From NCBI GenBank assembly GCA_964533495.1, contig CAZHJU010000011.1:1-64000 (forward strand): a DNA stretch of 64,000 nucleotides. The letters run 5' to 3'. The notes under the pieces were generated by a model. That model searched no databases. It was not told the DNA's origin and saw only the letters and a list, made by a program, of their open reading frames with translations. This DNA is from Ga0077527 sp964533495. Its GTDB lineage: Bacteria; Pseudomonadota; Gammaproteobacteria; Burkholderiales; SG8-41. Positions 16,983 to 24,749 of the stretch are shown here, piece after piece. The position numbers and the translations under genes are program-made. Numbering within the stretch: position 1 is the first letter of the stretch; each line of letters opens with the position of its first letter.

Positions 16983-19001
16983 TCAGTAACGTTTGTTGCG
17001 GAACGGAGGGCGTTGCTGCGGCTTCTGCGCCGGTTTTTGCGGCTGGGGTTTCGCCGCCGCGCCGGGGGCGGGCGACGGCGCCGGTTCGGCCGCGCCGAGG
17101 ACGGGCACGAAATCCTTGCGCATCCTGCGCGCGTCGCCGATGCGCTGGGTGATCGCGAGACCGTCGAGGGTCTCGAGGATTTCGATCGCGAGCGTGCGGC
17201 CGATGCCGGTGGCGTCGCGGTACTGCGCGGCGGTGAACTGGCCGCTGGGCTGTTTTTCCGCGACGGCTTTCGCGGTGGCGGCCAGCACGGCCATGGCCGC
17301 CTTCAGGTAGAAGCGGTCGCTGCCGACGCGGTAGACGTTGCCCGCCTTCATCTGGCGATAGAGGAAATCCTTCAGGATCGCGTCCTTCAGCTTCAGCTGC
17401 GGCGCGAGGTCGCGCAGCGCCGGCGGATTGAAGCCCGCGGCGGCGAGCGCCGGCCGGACGGTTTCCCACAGCTTCGTGTCGGCGCTGTTGGCCGTGGTGT
17501 CGTGGCCGGGCTTGCGCACCAGGGCGCTGTGGATCTCGATGCGTTTGGCGTCGGCGAGCGTGCGCAGCAACTGGCCGAAGACGTCGGCGTCGAGTTCGGG
17601 CGCCAGTTCGCCGCGCAGCGTTTCGGCTTCGATGCCCGGCGCCTGCGGCTGCGCCTTGTGAAAGGCTTCGACTTTCGCACTGACCGCGTCCTCGATGGTC
17701 CTGATTCTTGCGGCGGTGACGCCGACGCGCTTGTCCTTGCCCAGCGCCACCAGGCCGGCGGCGGCGCAGGCTGCGGCGGCGACTTCGGGCAGCAGGTTGA
17801 ACGACGCTTCGAAATGGCCGAGGTCCACGGGACGTTTGGGGTCGGTGGCGAGCGCCGCGAGCGCGCCCTGGTGGTCCGCGGATTCCAGCGCGGCGAGCAC
17901 CGTGGCGCGCGCCTTGCTGCGGCGCGCCGCCGGCGGCAGCGGGTCGATAACGAGGCCGCCGCCGAGCGTGCGCAGCGCCGACTGGTCGCGCAGGATGAAA
18001 CGGTCGCCGTGCAGCGCGGACACCGGTTCGTCGAGCACCAGTTGCGCGATGCCGTTGCCGCCGGGCGGCAGCGCTTCGCCGCGGCGCAGCGACACGCGCG
18101 CGGTGACGTCGGCGGTGGCGAGGTGCAGGTGCACCGGCGTCCAGTGTTTCAGCGGCCGGCTTTCACCGGGAAGCACCGACAGGCGCACGTCGAGGCGCTG
18201 CGTCGGGCGGTGGATGGCTTCGGCCATCACCCAGTCGCCGCGGCGCACCGACTCGACGTCGGCGCCGGTCAGGTTCAGCGCGCAGCGCTCGCCGGCCTGT
18301 GCCCGTTCGGCGGCCTTGCCGTGGATCTGGATGCCGCGCACGCGGACTTCGCGGCCGGCGGGTGAAATGACCAGCCGGTCGCCGGTTTTCACGCTGCCGT
18401 TGAACACGGTGCCGGTGACCACGGTGCCGCTGCCGGCGATGCTGAAGGCGCGGTCGATGGCGTAGCGCAGGTGCTGGCCGGCGGCGCTGCGCTGGTCGCG
18501 GGCGGCGGCTTCGCGCAGCAGCAGGTCCTTCAGTTCGGCGATGCCGTCGCCGCTGACCGCGGACACCGGCAGCAGCGGCGCCTGCGCGAGCAGCGTCGGC
18601 GCGAGCAGCGCCTGCACCTGCGCGCGCACCTGTTCGACACGCGCGGCGTCGACGCGGTCGGTCTTGGTGATGGCGACCGCGCCGCGGGGGATGCGCAGCA
18701 GGTCGAGGATTTGCAGGTGCTCAACGGTCTGCGGCATCACGCCGTCGTCGGCGGCGACGATCAGCAGCGCGTAGTCGATGCCGGAGACGCCGGCGAGCAT
18801 GTTGCGGATGAAGCGCTCGTGGCCGGGCACGTCGACGAAGCCGATCAGTCCGCCGCCGGCAAGCGGCAGGTAGGCGAAGCCGAGGTCGATCGAGATGCCG
18901 CGCGCCTTCTCTTCCGGCAGGCGGTCGGTGTCGGTGCCGGTCAGGGTTTTGACCAGCAGCGTCTTGCCGTGGTCGATGTGGCCTGCGGTGGCGACGATCA
19001 T
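16983..19001 (-). CDS. selB: Selenocysteine-specific translation elongation factor SelB
   Basis: 672 residues. The GTPase domain begins MIVATAGHIDHGKT (P-loop) with DVPGHERFI (G3) and TKTDRVD (G4). EF-Tu-like domains 2-3 follow. The C-terminal half has the winged-helix repeats that bind the SECIS hairpin (for example GRTLAIEILETLDGLAITQR). The last 30 residues form a Pro/Gln/Lys-rich tail (KPQPQKPAQKPQQRPP) that looks low-complexity. It delivers Sec-tRNA to UGA codons. selA lies 197 bp upstream, separated by a palindromic repeat; the thioredoxin-reductase-like gene is downstream. Confidence 0.95.
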   Translation of the reverse strand: MIVATAGHIDHGKTLLVKTLTGTDTDRLPEEKARGISIDLGFAYLPLAGGGLIGFVDVPGHERFIRNMLAGVSGIDYALLIVAADDGVMPQTVEHLQILDLLRIPRGAVAITKTDRVDAARVEQVRAQVQALLAPTLLAQAPLLPVSAVSGDGIAELKDLLLREAAARDQRSAAGQHLRYAIDRAFSIAGSGTVVTGTVFNGSVKTGDRLVISPAGREVRVRGIQIHGKAAERAQAGERCALNLTGADVESVRRGDWVMAEAIHRPTQRLDVRLSVLPGESRPLKHWTPVHLHLATADVTARVSLRRGEALPPGGNGIAQLVLDEPVSALHGDRFILRDQSALRTLGGGLVIDPLPPAARRSKARATVLAALESADHQGALAALATDPKRPVDLGHFEASFNLLPEVAAAACAAAGLVALGKDKRVGVTAARIRTIEDAVSAKVEAFHKAQPQAPGIEAETLRGELAPELDADVFGQLLRTLADAKRIEIHSALVRKPGHDTTANSADTKLWETVRPALAAAGFNPPALRDLAPQLKLKDAILKDFLYRQMKAGNVYRVGSDRFYLKAAMAVLAATAKAVAEKQPSGQFTAAQYRDATGIGRTLAIEILETLDGLAITQRIGDARRMRKDFVPVLGAAEPAPSPAPGAAAKPQPQKPAQKPQQRPPFRNKRY

Positions 19002-19060
19002 GTTTTGGAGGTCAAAGGCTGTTCAGCCGCGGAGGGCGCAGAGAATCACGGAAATATCCA

Positions 19061-19146
19061 CCGTCATGCCGGCGCAAGCCGGCATCCAGTGCAGTGCCGG
19101 CAATCGCACATGCTCGCCTGGACCCCGGCTTGCGCCGGGGTGGCGA
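19061..19146. repeat. Two-armed palindromic intergenic repeat (REP-like), copy 2
   Basis: The left arm is CCGTCATGCCGGCGCAAGCC and continues GGCATCCAG. The right arm is TGGACCCCGGCTTGCGCCGG then GGTGGCG. The left arm matches copy 1 at 8172 almost base for base. It fills most of the selA-selB gap. Confidence 0.7.
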
Positions 19147-19198
19147 TTATTGGCCCTGGGGTTTTCCCTGTGATCTCTGTGTCCTCCGTGGCCGGGTT

Positions 19199-20596
19199 TC
19201 AAGGTTTCAGTCGTTCCAGCTGCAGAACGAATTCGTTTTCGTGATCGAGGCAGCGCAGGTCGAGCATCAGCGCGCCGTCGCGGATATGGCCGATCACCGG
19301 CACCGGCAGCGCGCGCAGCGCGGCGGCCAGCCTGTTCAGGTTGCCTTTTTTCTGCGCCGGCGTGATCGCCAGCCCGCGGCTCGGCAGCGCATCGACCGGC
19401 AGCGCGCCGCTGCCGATCTGGCTTTTGCAGGGGGCGATCCCGACGTTCCAATCCTCTCCCAGCGCTGCCGCCAGCGCGGGCTGCACGCGCGCCGCCTGTG
19501 CCGCGATGTCTTCCTCCGCGCGCGTCAGCAGCCGCAGTGCCGGCAGTTCCCCGCGCAGCTTTTCCGGATGCAGGTAGAGCCGCAGCACGGCGTCGAGCGC
19601 GGTCAGCGTCAGCTTGTCGAGGCGCAGCGCGCGCTTCATCGGGTTTTTCGCGATGCGCGTCATCAGGTCCTTGCGGCCGACCAGCAGGCCGGCCTGCGGC
19701 CCGCCGAGCAGCTTGTCGCCGCTGAAGGTGACGACGTCGGCGCCGTGGGCGAGCGTTTCGCGCGGCGTCGGTTCATGCGGCAGGCCGTAGTCCTCGAGGT
19801 CGACCAGCGTGCCGCTGCCGAGGTCGACGATGAACGGCAGGCCGTGTTCGTGCGCGAGTTTCGCCAGTTCCGTTTCCGGAACGGCGGCCGTGAAACCCTG
19901 CACCACGTAGTTGCTGGTGTGCACCTTCATGATCGCCGCGGTGCGCGGCGTGATCGCTTCGGCGAAATCCTTCAGGTGCGTGCGGTTGGTGGTGCCGACC
20001 TCGACCAGCTTGACGCCGGCGCGCGACATGATGTCGGGGATGCGGAAGGCGCCGCCGATCTCGATCAGCTCGCCGCGCGAGACCAGCACTTCGCGGCGCA
20101 GCGCCAGCGTGTTCAGCGCGAGGTACACGGCGGCGGCGTTGTTGTTGACGGCGACGGCCTTGTCGGCTCCCGTGAGCTCGCGCAGCCAGCGTTCGACGTG
20201 GCTGTCGCGTTCGCCGCGGGCGCCGCTGTCAAGGTCGAATTCGAGGTTGACCGGGCGCGTCATCGCTTCCGCGACCGCGCGCGCCGCGCTTTCCGGCATC
20301 ACCGCGCGGCCGAGGTTGGTGTGCAGCACGGTGCCGGTGAGATTGAACACCGGTTTCAGCGATGGCGCCGCGGCGCGCTGAAGCGCGATCGCGCAGGACT
20401 GCAGGAACCGGTGTTCGTCGTAGGGCGCCGCTTCGGCGCCGGTCAGCCGTTCGCGTTCGGCATCGAGGGCAAGGCGCAGCATTTCGGTGACACGGCTGCG
20501 GCCGTGCGCGGCAAGCAGGTCCGCGACGGCAGGGCTGCCGAGCAGGCGATCCAGCGAGGGCAACGCGCGACGCGCGGTGGCGGCGGCATTCACCAT
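19199..20596 (-). CDS. selA: L-seryl-tRNA(Sec) selenium transferase SelA
   Basis: 465 residues, normal for SelA. A PLP-dependent fold is shown by the typical N-terminus (LPSLDRLLGSP), NLTGTVLHTNLGRAVMPESA, AVAVNNNAAAVYLALNTL, and the PLP-lysine region VVTFSGDKLLGGPQAGLLVG. It converts Ser-tRNA(Sec) to Sec-tRNA(Sec) using selenophosphate. First gene of the selA-selB-trxB-like run. No selD is present in the window, so selenophosphate synthase must be encoded elsewhere. Confidence 0.95.
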   Translation of the reverse strand: MVNAAATARRALPSLDRLLGSPAVADLLAAHGRSRVTEMLRLALDAERERLTGAEAAPYDEHRFLQSCAIALQRAAAPSLKPVFNLTGTVLHTNLGRAVMPESAARAVAEAMTRPVNLEFDLDSGARGERDSHVERWLRELTGADKAVAVNNNAAAVYLALNTLALRREVLVSRGELIEIGGAFRIPDIMSRAGVKLVEVGTTNRTHLKDFAEAITPRTAAIMKVHTSNYVVQGFTAAVPETELAKLAHEHGLPFIVDLGSGTLVDLEDYGLPHEPTPRETLAHGADVVTFSGDKLLGGPQAGLLVGRKDLMTRIAKNPMKRALRLDKLTLTALDAVLRLYLHPEKLRGELPALRLLTRAEEDIAAQAARVQPALAAALGEDWNVGIAPCKSQIGSGALPVDALPSRGLAITPAQKKGNLNRLAAALRALPVPVIGHIRDGALMLDLRCLDHENEFVLQLERLKP

Positions 20597-20806
20597 CGTC
20601 GTGGGGTCTGCTGTGGCGTCATGTCGTTGCGGATCGTGCGCGGCATGAGTGTAGTGTAACTCGCCGGGCAGGCGTCATTGCGTCGTTGGCCGCAGTGTGG
20701 TCACCGTGCCGTCGGACTCCGGTTCGTGCTGGTGTTTTGGCGCGAACGGTTGATGAAGTCATGCTGCCTGTGGTGATCGTTCAGGGGGAGTGGGCGGATC
20801 TTCTCG

Positions 20807-20835
20807 AAAAAAACGGCACCCGCAGGTGCCATTTT
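20807..20835 (-). terminator. Rho-independent terminator of the selenoprotein gene
   Basis: On the minus strand GGCACC-TGCG-GGTGCC is followed by G and seven T residues. It lies about 30 bp past the stop of the Sec-glutaredoxin gene, which shows that the gene has a proper 3' end. Confidence 0.85.
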
Positions 20836-20866
20836 ATAAATATTTGATTATAAAGTATTTTTTAAT
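20834..20866 (+). repeat. AT-rich dispersed repeat, copy 4
   Basis: The plus strand reads TTATAAATATTTGATTATAA then AGTATTTTTTAA. It has an exact YAANNNNTTGATW core. It sits between the stop codon of the Sec-glutaredoxin gene and its terminator. Confidence 0.65.
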
Positions 20867-21636
20867 TATTCCCACAGGCGTTCAGGCAACGGCAGCCCCG
20901 CCAGCTGTTCCGGCGTCAGCGGCCGGTCGGGCGTGATGCCGAGCCGTTCGAGCACCGCGGCGAGCTGCCGGCCGTGCTGCGCGCTGTGCCAGGTCGAACG
21001 CTCGTAGAGCATGTGCATCGGCTGCATGCCGAAGAAGGTCTTGACCTTCTGCTGGCAGGATTTGTCCTCGAGCTTGTCCCACCAGTTCTGCAGCCGTGCG
21101 ATGACGCTGTCGCCGTAACGCGCGATTTCGTCGCCGGTCATGAATGTGCCGTCCTTGGGCGGCACGTTGGCGAGCTGCACCGCGTACTCGACGCCGTCCT
21201 CCATGGATTCAAGGAAGGCTTCGGCGATGCGGAAGATGTGGTGGCACATCAGGCGGATCGAACGGTCGCGGTTGGGAATCACGCGTTCGAGCAGCTGCGC
21301 GTCGGGAAGCTGGCGCATCAGCCGCTGCGCGGCCTGCAGCACCATGATCCAGCGCTTGATCAGTTCCTCGGGCGGCAGCGGCTTGTGGCCGGTGCCCTGC
21401 AGGCCGACGAATTCCGCGACGTCCTCGAGGTTCTGCCCGAAAACAAACTGTTCGCCCTTGGCGACGACCGGCACGTTGCGCACGCCGAGTTTCAGCAGGC
21501 GTTCGCGGCCCTGCGGGTCGTTCAGCACGTCGATGGCGATGAAATCGATTTTTTTCCGCGAAAGAAACTCTTTCGCCCGGAGGCAGCTGCTTCAGCCCGG
21601 TTGCGTGAACAGGATGAACTGCTCGTTGGCGCCCAT
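20866..21636 (-). CDS. Selenocysteine-containing glutaredoxin-like protein fused to a DinB-like domain (UGA at codon 15)
   Basis: Read from the ATG at 21636 with TGA at 21594-21592 as Sec, the product has 256 residues. Residues 1-18 are MGANEQFILFTQPG-U-SSC, a U-x-x-C version of the glutaredoxin active site at the end of the first beta strand. The fold continues LRAKEFLSRKKIDF, IDVLNDPQG and the cis-Pro segment VRNVPVV (Pro56). From about residue 85 an alpha-helical domain follows with histidines at about 132/133, 208, 217 and 221 (CHHIFRI, TWHSAQHGRQL), which fits DinB-like metal-binding bundles, some of which are thiol transferases. AAAGG precedes the ATG. A hairpin after the UGA fits a bacterial SECIS. 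selA, selB and selC lie within 8 kb. Standard gene callers would start after the UGA and lose the active site. The Sec reading is strong inference; the DinB label is by pattern. Confidence 0.85.
21556..21594 (-). promoter_or_regulatory. SECIS-like hairpin immediately after the in-frame UGA
   Basis: On the minus strand CGAAAGA-GTT-TCTTTCG makes a perfect 7-bp stem with a G-first GTT apical loop. It is extended by G-C and CC/GG pairs around a two-base bulge. The loop begins 23 nt after the UGA. Bacterial SECIS elements need a stem-loop with a G at the start of a small apical loop roughly 16-37 nt after the UGA, and this fits. Confidence 0.75.
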
Positions 21637-21713
21637 GTGTGACCTTTCGGGAGGCGGTTGAGGTGAGAGCCGAGGCTAAGTCGCAAGCCGCCGGTCGTCA
21701 AGGTTCGCAGTGC

Positions 21714-21719
21714 TATAAT
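21714..21719 (+). promoter_or_regulatory. Candidate -10 box upstream of the GST gene
   Basis: A perfect TATAAT lies 44 bp before the GST start in otherwise GC-rich DNA between two divergent genes. I see no convincing -35 box at standard spacing. Confidence 0.4.
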
Positions 21720-21763
21720 CCGCGCGCTTTTCATCCCGCAAGTTTATCCCGCAAGAAATCCAC

Positions 21764-22372
21764 ATGATGAAGCTGATCGGGACGACGACCAGTCCCTACA
21801 CCCGCAAGGTGCGCGTTGTGCTGGCCGAAAAACGCATGGAATGCGAATTCGCCATCGACGCGCCGAACACCGAAGGCAGCACGGTCGCGCAGTACAACCC
21901 GCTGGGCAAGATCCCGGTGCTGGTGCTGGACGACGACAGCGCGCTCTTCGATTCGCGCGTGATCGTCGAATATCTCGACAATGCGAGCCCGGGCAACCGG
22001 CTGATCCCGGAGGAAAAGCGGCCGCGCATCCAGGTGCGGCGCTGGGAGGCGCTGGCCGACGGCTGCACCGACGCGGCGATCGCGGTGGTCATGGAGAGGC
22101 GCCGTCCCGCGGAGCAGCAGTCGCCGGAATGGATCGCGCGCCAGCAGGCGAAGGTCGACCGCGCGCTGCAGATGATGGCGGACGATCTCGCGGCGAAGAA
22201 CTGGTGCACGGGGGATTTCTTCACGCTCGCCGACATCGCGGTGGGCTGCTGCCTGGCATGGATGGAGCTGCGTTTGCCGGATCTGCCCTGGCGCCGCAAT
22301 CATCCGAACCTGGCGCGGCTCGCGGACAAGCTGCTGCAGCGTCCGTCGTTCAAGGACACCATTCCCGCCTGA
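21764..22372 (+). CDS. Glutathione S-transferase family protein
   Basis: 202 residues. A thioredoxin-fold N-domain (MKLIGTTTSPYTRKVRVVLAEKRM) is followed by NPLGKIPVLVLDDDSALFDSRVIVEYLD, which holds the cis-Pro and the glutathione gamma-Glu contact (DSR). An all-helical C-domain follows, with FTLADIAVGCCLAWMELR. It resembles the YibF-type GSTs of proteobacteria. The substrate is unknown. It is transcribed divergently from the Sec-glutaredoxin and converges on mnmA. Confidence 0.88.
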   Translation: MMKLIGTTTSPYTRKVRVVLAEKRMECEFAIDAPNTEGSTVAQYNPLGKIPVLVLDDDSALFDSRVIVEYLDNASPGNRLIPEEKRPRIQVRRWEALADGCTDAAIAVVMERRRPAEQQSPEWIARQQAKVDRALQMMADDLAAKNWCTGDFFTLADIAVGCCLAWMELRLPDLPWRRNHPNLARLADKLLQRPSFKDTIPA

Positions 22373-22382
22373 GCGGGGCCGC

Positions 22383-23531
22383 TTATCCGCCGCCGGCTTC
22401 CGCATCCGGCGGGCAACCGGCATCGCGCGGGCCGATCTGCGCCGGTCGCGCCGACTCGATGATGCCGCCGCCGATGCAGACGCGGCTTTCATAAATGACC
22501 AGCGATTGCCCGGGCGTCACCGCCCACTGGTTTTCGGCGAAATCGACGACGCATCGCGTGTCCGTCGCTTCCGGCAGCGAGCAGGCCGCATCCTTCTGCC
22601 GGTAACGGGTTTTCGCGCCGTACACCCATTGCGTGTGTGGCGCTTCGCCGCTGATCCAGCTCGGGTTGACGGCGGTCAACTGGTCGGAGAGCAGCATCGG
22701 ATGATCGTGGCCCTGGACCACGACCAGCCGGTTGTCCGCCATGTCCTTGCGCGCGACGTACCAGGCATCGCCGTCGCCGCTGCGGGTGCCGCCGATGCCG
22801 AGTCCCTGGCGCTGGCCCAGCGTGTAGAACATCAGTCCCATGTGTTTTCCGACCCTGATGCCCTCGGGCGTGACGATGTCGCCGGGATTCGACGGCAGGT
22901 AGCGGTTGAGGAACTCGCGGAACGGACGCTCGCCGATGAAGCAGATGCCGGTCGAATCCTTCTTGTCGTGGTTGGGCAGGCCTTCGCGGCGCGCGATTTC
23001 GCGCACGTCGCGCTTGTACAGCACCCCCAGCGGGAACACGGTCTTCGCAAGCTGCTGCTGGTTGAGGCGGTAGAGGAAGTAACTCTGGTCCTTGCCGCCG
23101 TCCTCGGCTTTCAGCAACTGGTGGAGGCCGTCGACCTCGCGCACCTGGGCGTAGTGTCCGGTCGCGATGCGGTCGGCGCCCAGGTTCATTGCATGGTCGA
23201 GGAAGGACTTGAACTTGATCTCGGCGTTGCACAGCACGTCGGGGTTCGGCGTGCGGCCGGCCTTGTAATCGTTGAGGAACTCGCTGAACACGCGATCCTT
23301 GTATTCGGCGCTGAAATTGACGGCCTCGATGTCGATGCCGATGCGGTCGGCGACGGCGACGGCGTCGACCAGGTCCTGGCGCGAGCTGCAATGCTCGTCC
23401 GTGTCGTCGTCCTCCCAGTTCTTCATGAACAGGCCGGTGACGTCGAAGCCCTGCTGCTTGAGCAGCAGGGCGGCGACCGCGGAATCGACGCCGCCGGACA
23501 GGCCGACGACTATTTTCTGTTTGCGTGCCAT
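22383..23531 (-). CDS. mnmA: tRNA-specific 2-thiouridylase MnmA
   Basis: 382 residues. The ATP PP-loop is GLSGGVDSAVAALLL (residues 9-23). The catalytic cysteines lie in NPDVLCNAEIKFKSFL and STGICFIGERPF. The C-terminal half has the tRNA-recognition parts (GLGIGGTRSGDGDAWYVARKD). The enzyme thiolates U34 of Lys, Glu and Gln tRNAs with sulfur relayed through persulfides. The NUDIX gene ends 4 bp upstream, so the two are co-transcribed. Confidence 0.95.
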   Translation of the reverse strand: MARKQKIVVGLSGGVDSAVAALLLKQQGFDVTGLFMKNWEDDDTDEHCSSRQDLVDAVAVADRIGIDIEAVNFSAEYKDRVFSEFLNDYKAGRTPNPDVLCNAEIKFKSFLDHAMNLGADRIATGHYAQVREVDGLHQLLKAEDGGKDQSYFLYRLNQQQLAKTVFPLGVLYKRDVREIARREGLPNHDKKDSTGICFIGERPFREFLNRYLPSNPGDIVTPEGIRVGKHMGLMFYTLGQRQGLGIGGTRSGDGDAWYVARKDMADNRLVVVQGHDHPMLLSDQLTAVNPSWISGEAPHTQWVYGAKTRYRQKDAACSLPEATDTRCVVDFAENQWAVTPGQSLVIYESRVCIGGGIIESARPAQIGPRDAGCPPDAEAGGG

Positions 23532-23535
23532 GGAT

Positions 23536-23994
23536 TCAGGAATGGTGGTGCAGCAGTTGCAGCGGGTAGCGCCGGCCCGCGATGTAGTCGTCGACGCACT
23601 GCATCAGCAGCGGGCTGCGGTGCCGTTCGCGGCAGGCGCGGATTTCGGCGACGGGCATCCACAGCGTGCGCAGGATGCCGGCATCGAGCGGACGATCCTT
23701 GGGATCCGAGATTTCCCCGGTGAAGGTGAAGCGCAGGTAGGTGACCGGAGACGCGGGCTTGCGGTACTGGTAGACGCCGACCAGCCCGGTCGGTGTGAAA
23801 TCCCGCGCCGATTCCTCGAGGGTTTCGCGGATGACGGCCTCGACCAGCGATTCACCGTCTTCGAGATGGCCCGCCGGCTGGTTGTAGAGGATGCCGTCGG
23901 CGGTCTGTTCCTCGACCAGCAGGAAGCTGCCGTTGCGTTCGACGACGGCCGCTACGGTGACATTGGGCTTCCACTGCTTTGTTTCATCGGCCAT
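23536..23994 (-). CDS. NUDIX hydrolase, NudJ-like
   Basis: 152 residues. The NUDIX box is GHLEDGESLVEAVIRETLEE with the REXXEE-type metal ligands. The start WKPNVTVAAVVERNGSFLLVEE and the ending DPKDRPLDAGILRTLWMPVAEIR match NudJ-type phosphatases, which lie upstream of mnmA in many proteobacteria. Probable role: hydrolysis of thiamine or nucleoside diphosphate derivatives. Confidence 0.88.
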   Translation of the reverse strand: MADETKQWKPNVTVAAVVERNGSFLLVEEQTADGILYNQPAGHLEDGESLVEAVIRETLEESARDFTPTGLVGVYQYRKPASPVTYLRFTFTGEISDPKDRPLDAGILRTLWMPVAEIRACRERHRSPLLMQCVDDYIAGRRYPLQLLHHHS

Positions 23995-24026
23995 CCGCGT
24001 ATTTTATCGCCGGCGGCGGCAGGCGT

Positions 24027-24053
24027 AAAAAAGCAGGGCCGAAGCCCTGCTTT
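24027..24053 (-). terminator. Rho-independent terminator of the first lysine-rich gene
   Basis: On the minus strand AAAGCAGGGC-TTCG-GCCCTGC is followed by TTTTTT. A UUCG tetraloop caps the stem. Confidence 0.88.
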
Positions 24054-24075
24054 GACCGGACAGAAAGACCGGTTC

Positions 24076-24216
24076 TTACTTCTTCTTGTCTTTCTTGTCG
24101 GCTTTTTTCTCTTTTTTCTCGGTCTTTTTCTCGTCTTTCTTCTCGGCCGAGTAAGCCGGAGCGACGGCCACCGAGGCGAACATCGCCGCCATGATCATTG
24201 CGAACAGCTTCTTCAT
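24076..24216 (-). CDS. Small lysine-rich secreted protein (46 aa), copy 1
   Basis: Starts at the ATG at 24216 with GGGAGGAAAC upstream and ends TAA. Residues 1 to about 23 form a signal peptide (MKKLFAMIMAAMFASVAVAP then AYSA). The mature part is almost only Lys, Glu and Asp in KKDEKK/EKKEKK/DKKDKKK runs. A strong terminator follows. It is paralogous to the next gene. The function is unknown; a charged periplasmic peptide is all the sequence supports. Confidence 0.75.
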   Translation of the reverse strand: MKKLFAMIMAAMFASVAVAPAYSAEKKDEKKTEKKEKKADKKDKKK

Positions 24217-24334
24217 GTTTCCTCCCTTGTTGGACAGAATCGCGTCCGGATTCCGGTGCGCGGCTCAAAGCGAGCCGCATTACATTAGCGCATGCCCATG
24301 TCATTGACAACAGGGGGGCGGGGGGCGCCCGGGC

Positions 24335-24366
24335 AATAAAAAAGGCAGGGCGTGAGCCCTGCCTTT
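24335..24366 (-). terminator. Rho-independent terminator of the second lysine-rich gene
   Basis: On the minus strand AAAGGCAGGGC-TCAC-GCCCTGCC is followed by TTTTTTATT. The stem is nearly the same as that after the first copy, which supports tandem duplication of the whole unit. Confidence 0.88.
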
Positions 24367-24384
24367 CCGAGCAAAACCGGCAGA

Positions 24385-24543
24385 TTACTTCTTGTCGGCT
24401 TTTTTCTCGCTTTTCTTCTCAGCCTTGGCGGGGGCTTTTTTCTCTTCCTTTTTTTCTTCTTTCTTGGCTTCGGCGGCGAAGGCCGGGGCAACCGAAACGG
24501 TGGCGAATACGGCGGCGATGATGGCGGCAAACAGTTTGCTCAT
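24385..24543 (-). CDS. Small lysine-rich secreted protein (52 aa), copy 2
   Basis: Starts at the ATG at 24543 (GGAAATC upstream) and ends TAA. A signal peptide MSKLFAAIIAAVFATVSVAP then AFAA precedes a mature KKEEKKEEKK, APAKAEKK, SEKKADKK part. It shares the leader pattern and charge pattern of copy 1. No further gene is seen in 24544-24749. Confidence 0.75.
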   Translation of the reverse strand: MSKLFAAIIAAVFATVSVAPAFAAEAKKEEKKEEKKAPAKAEKKSEKKADKK

Positions 24544-24749
24544 GATTTCCTCAATAAATTAGCGGTTGATCAACCAGGCCTTGCGGCCTTTGACCGAAAC
24601 AGTCGGTCAGCGCCAATAACGGGCGTGTTTGCCGCCGGTTGACAGTTTCGCGACAGATTTGTCGATAAAGATCAGACATAAAAACAAGGGCCTGCAATCG
24701 GGCGTCGACGGATGGTGATTTTCGTCGGGTGCTGGCAGGTGATGTAACA

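Noticed and set aside
20866..21528. Starting the glutaredoxin-DinB gene after the TGA (at the GTG at 21528) as a normal protein
   Set aside because: This loses the first beta strand and both active-site residues, while an ATG with a ribosome site, glutaredoxin-like codons before and after the TGA and a SECIS-like hairpin all argue for Sec. A plain nonsense mutation is still possible but less likely.
24076..24543. CRISPR-like or coding repeats in the lysine-codon-rich stretch
   Set aside because: The repeated AAG/GAG codons give a repetitive look, but there is no regular spacer and repeat structure; the two small ORFs explain it.
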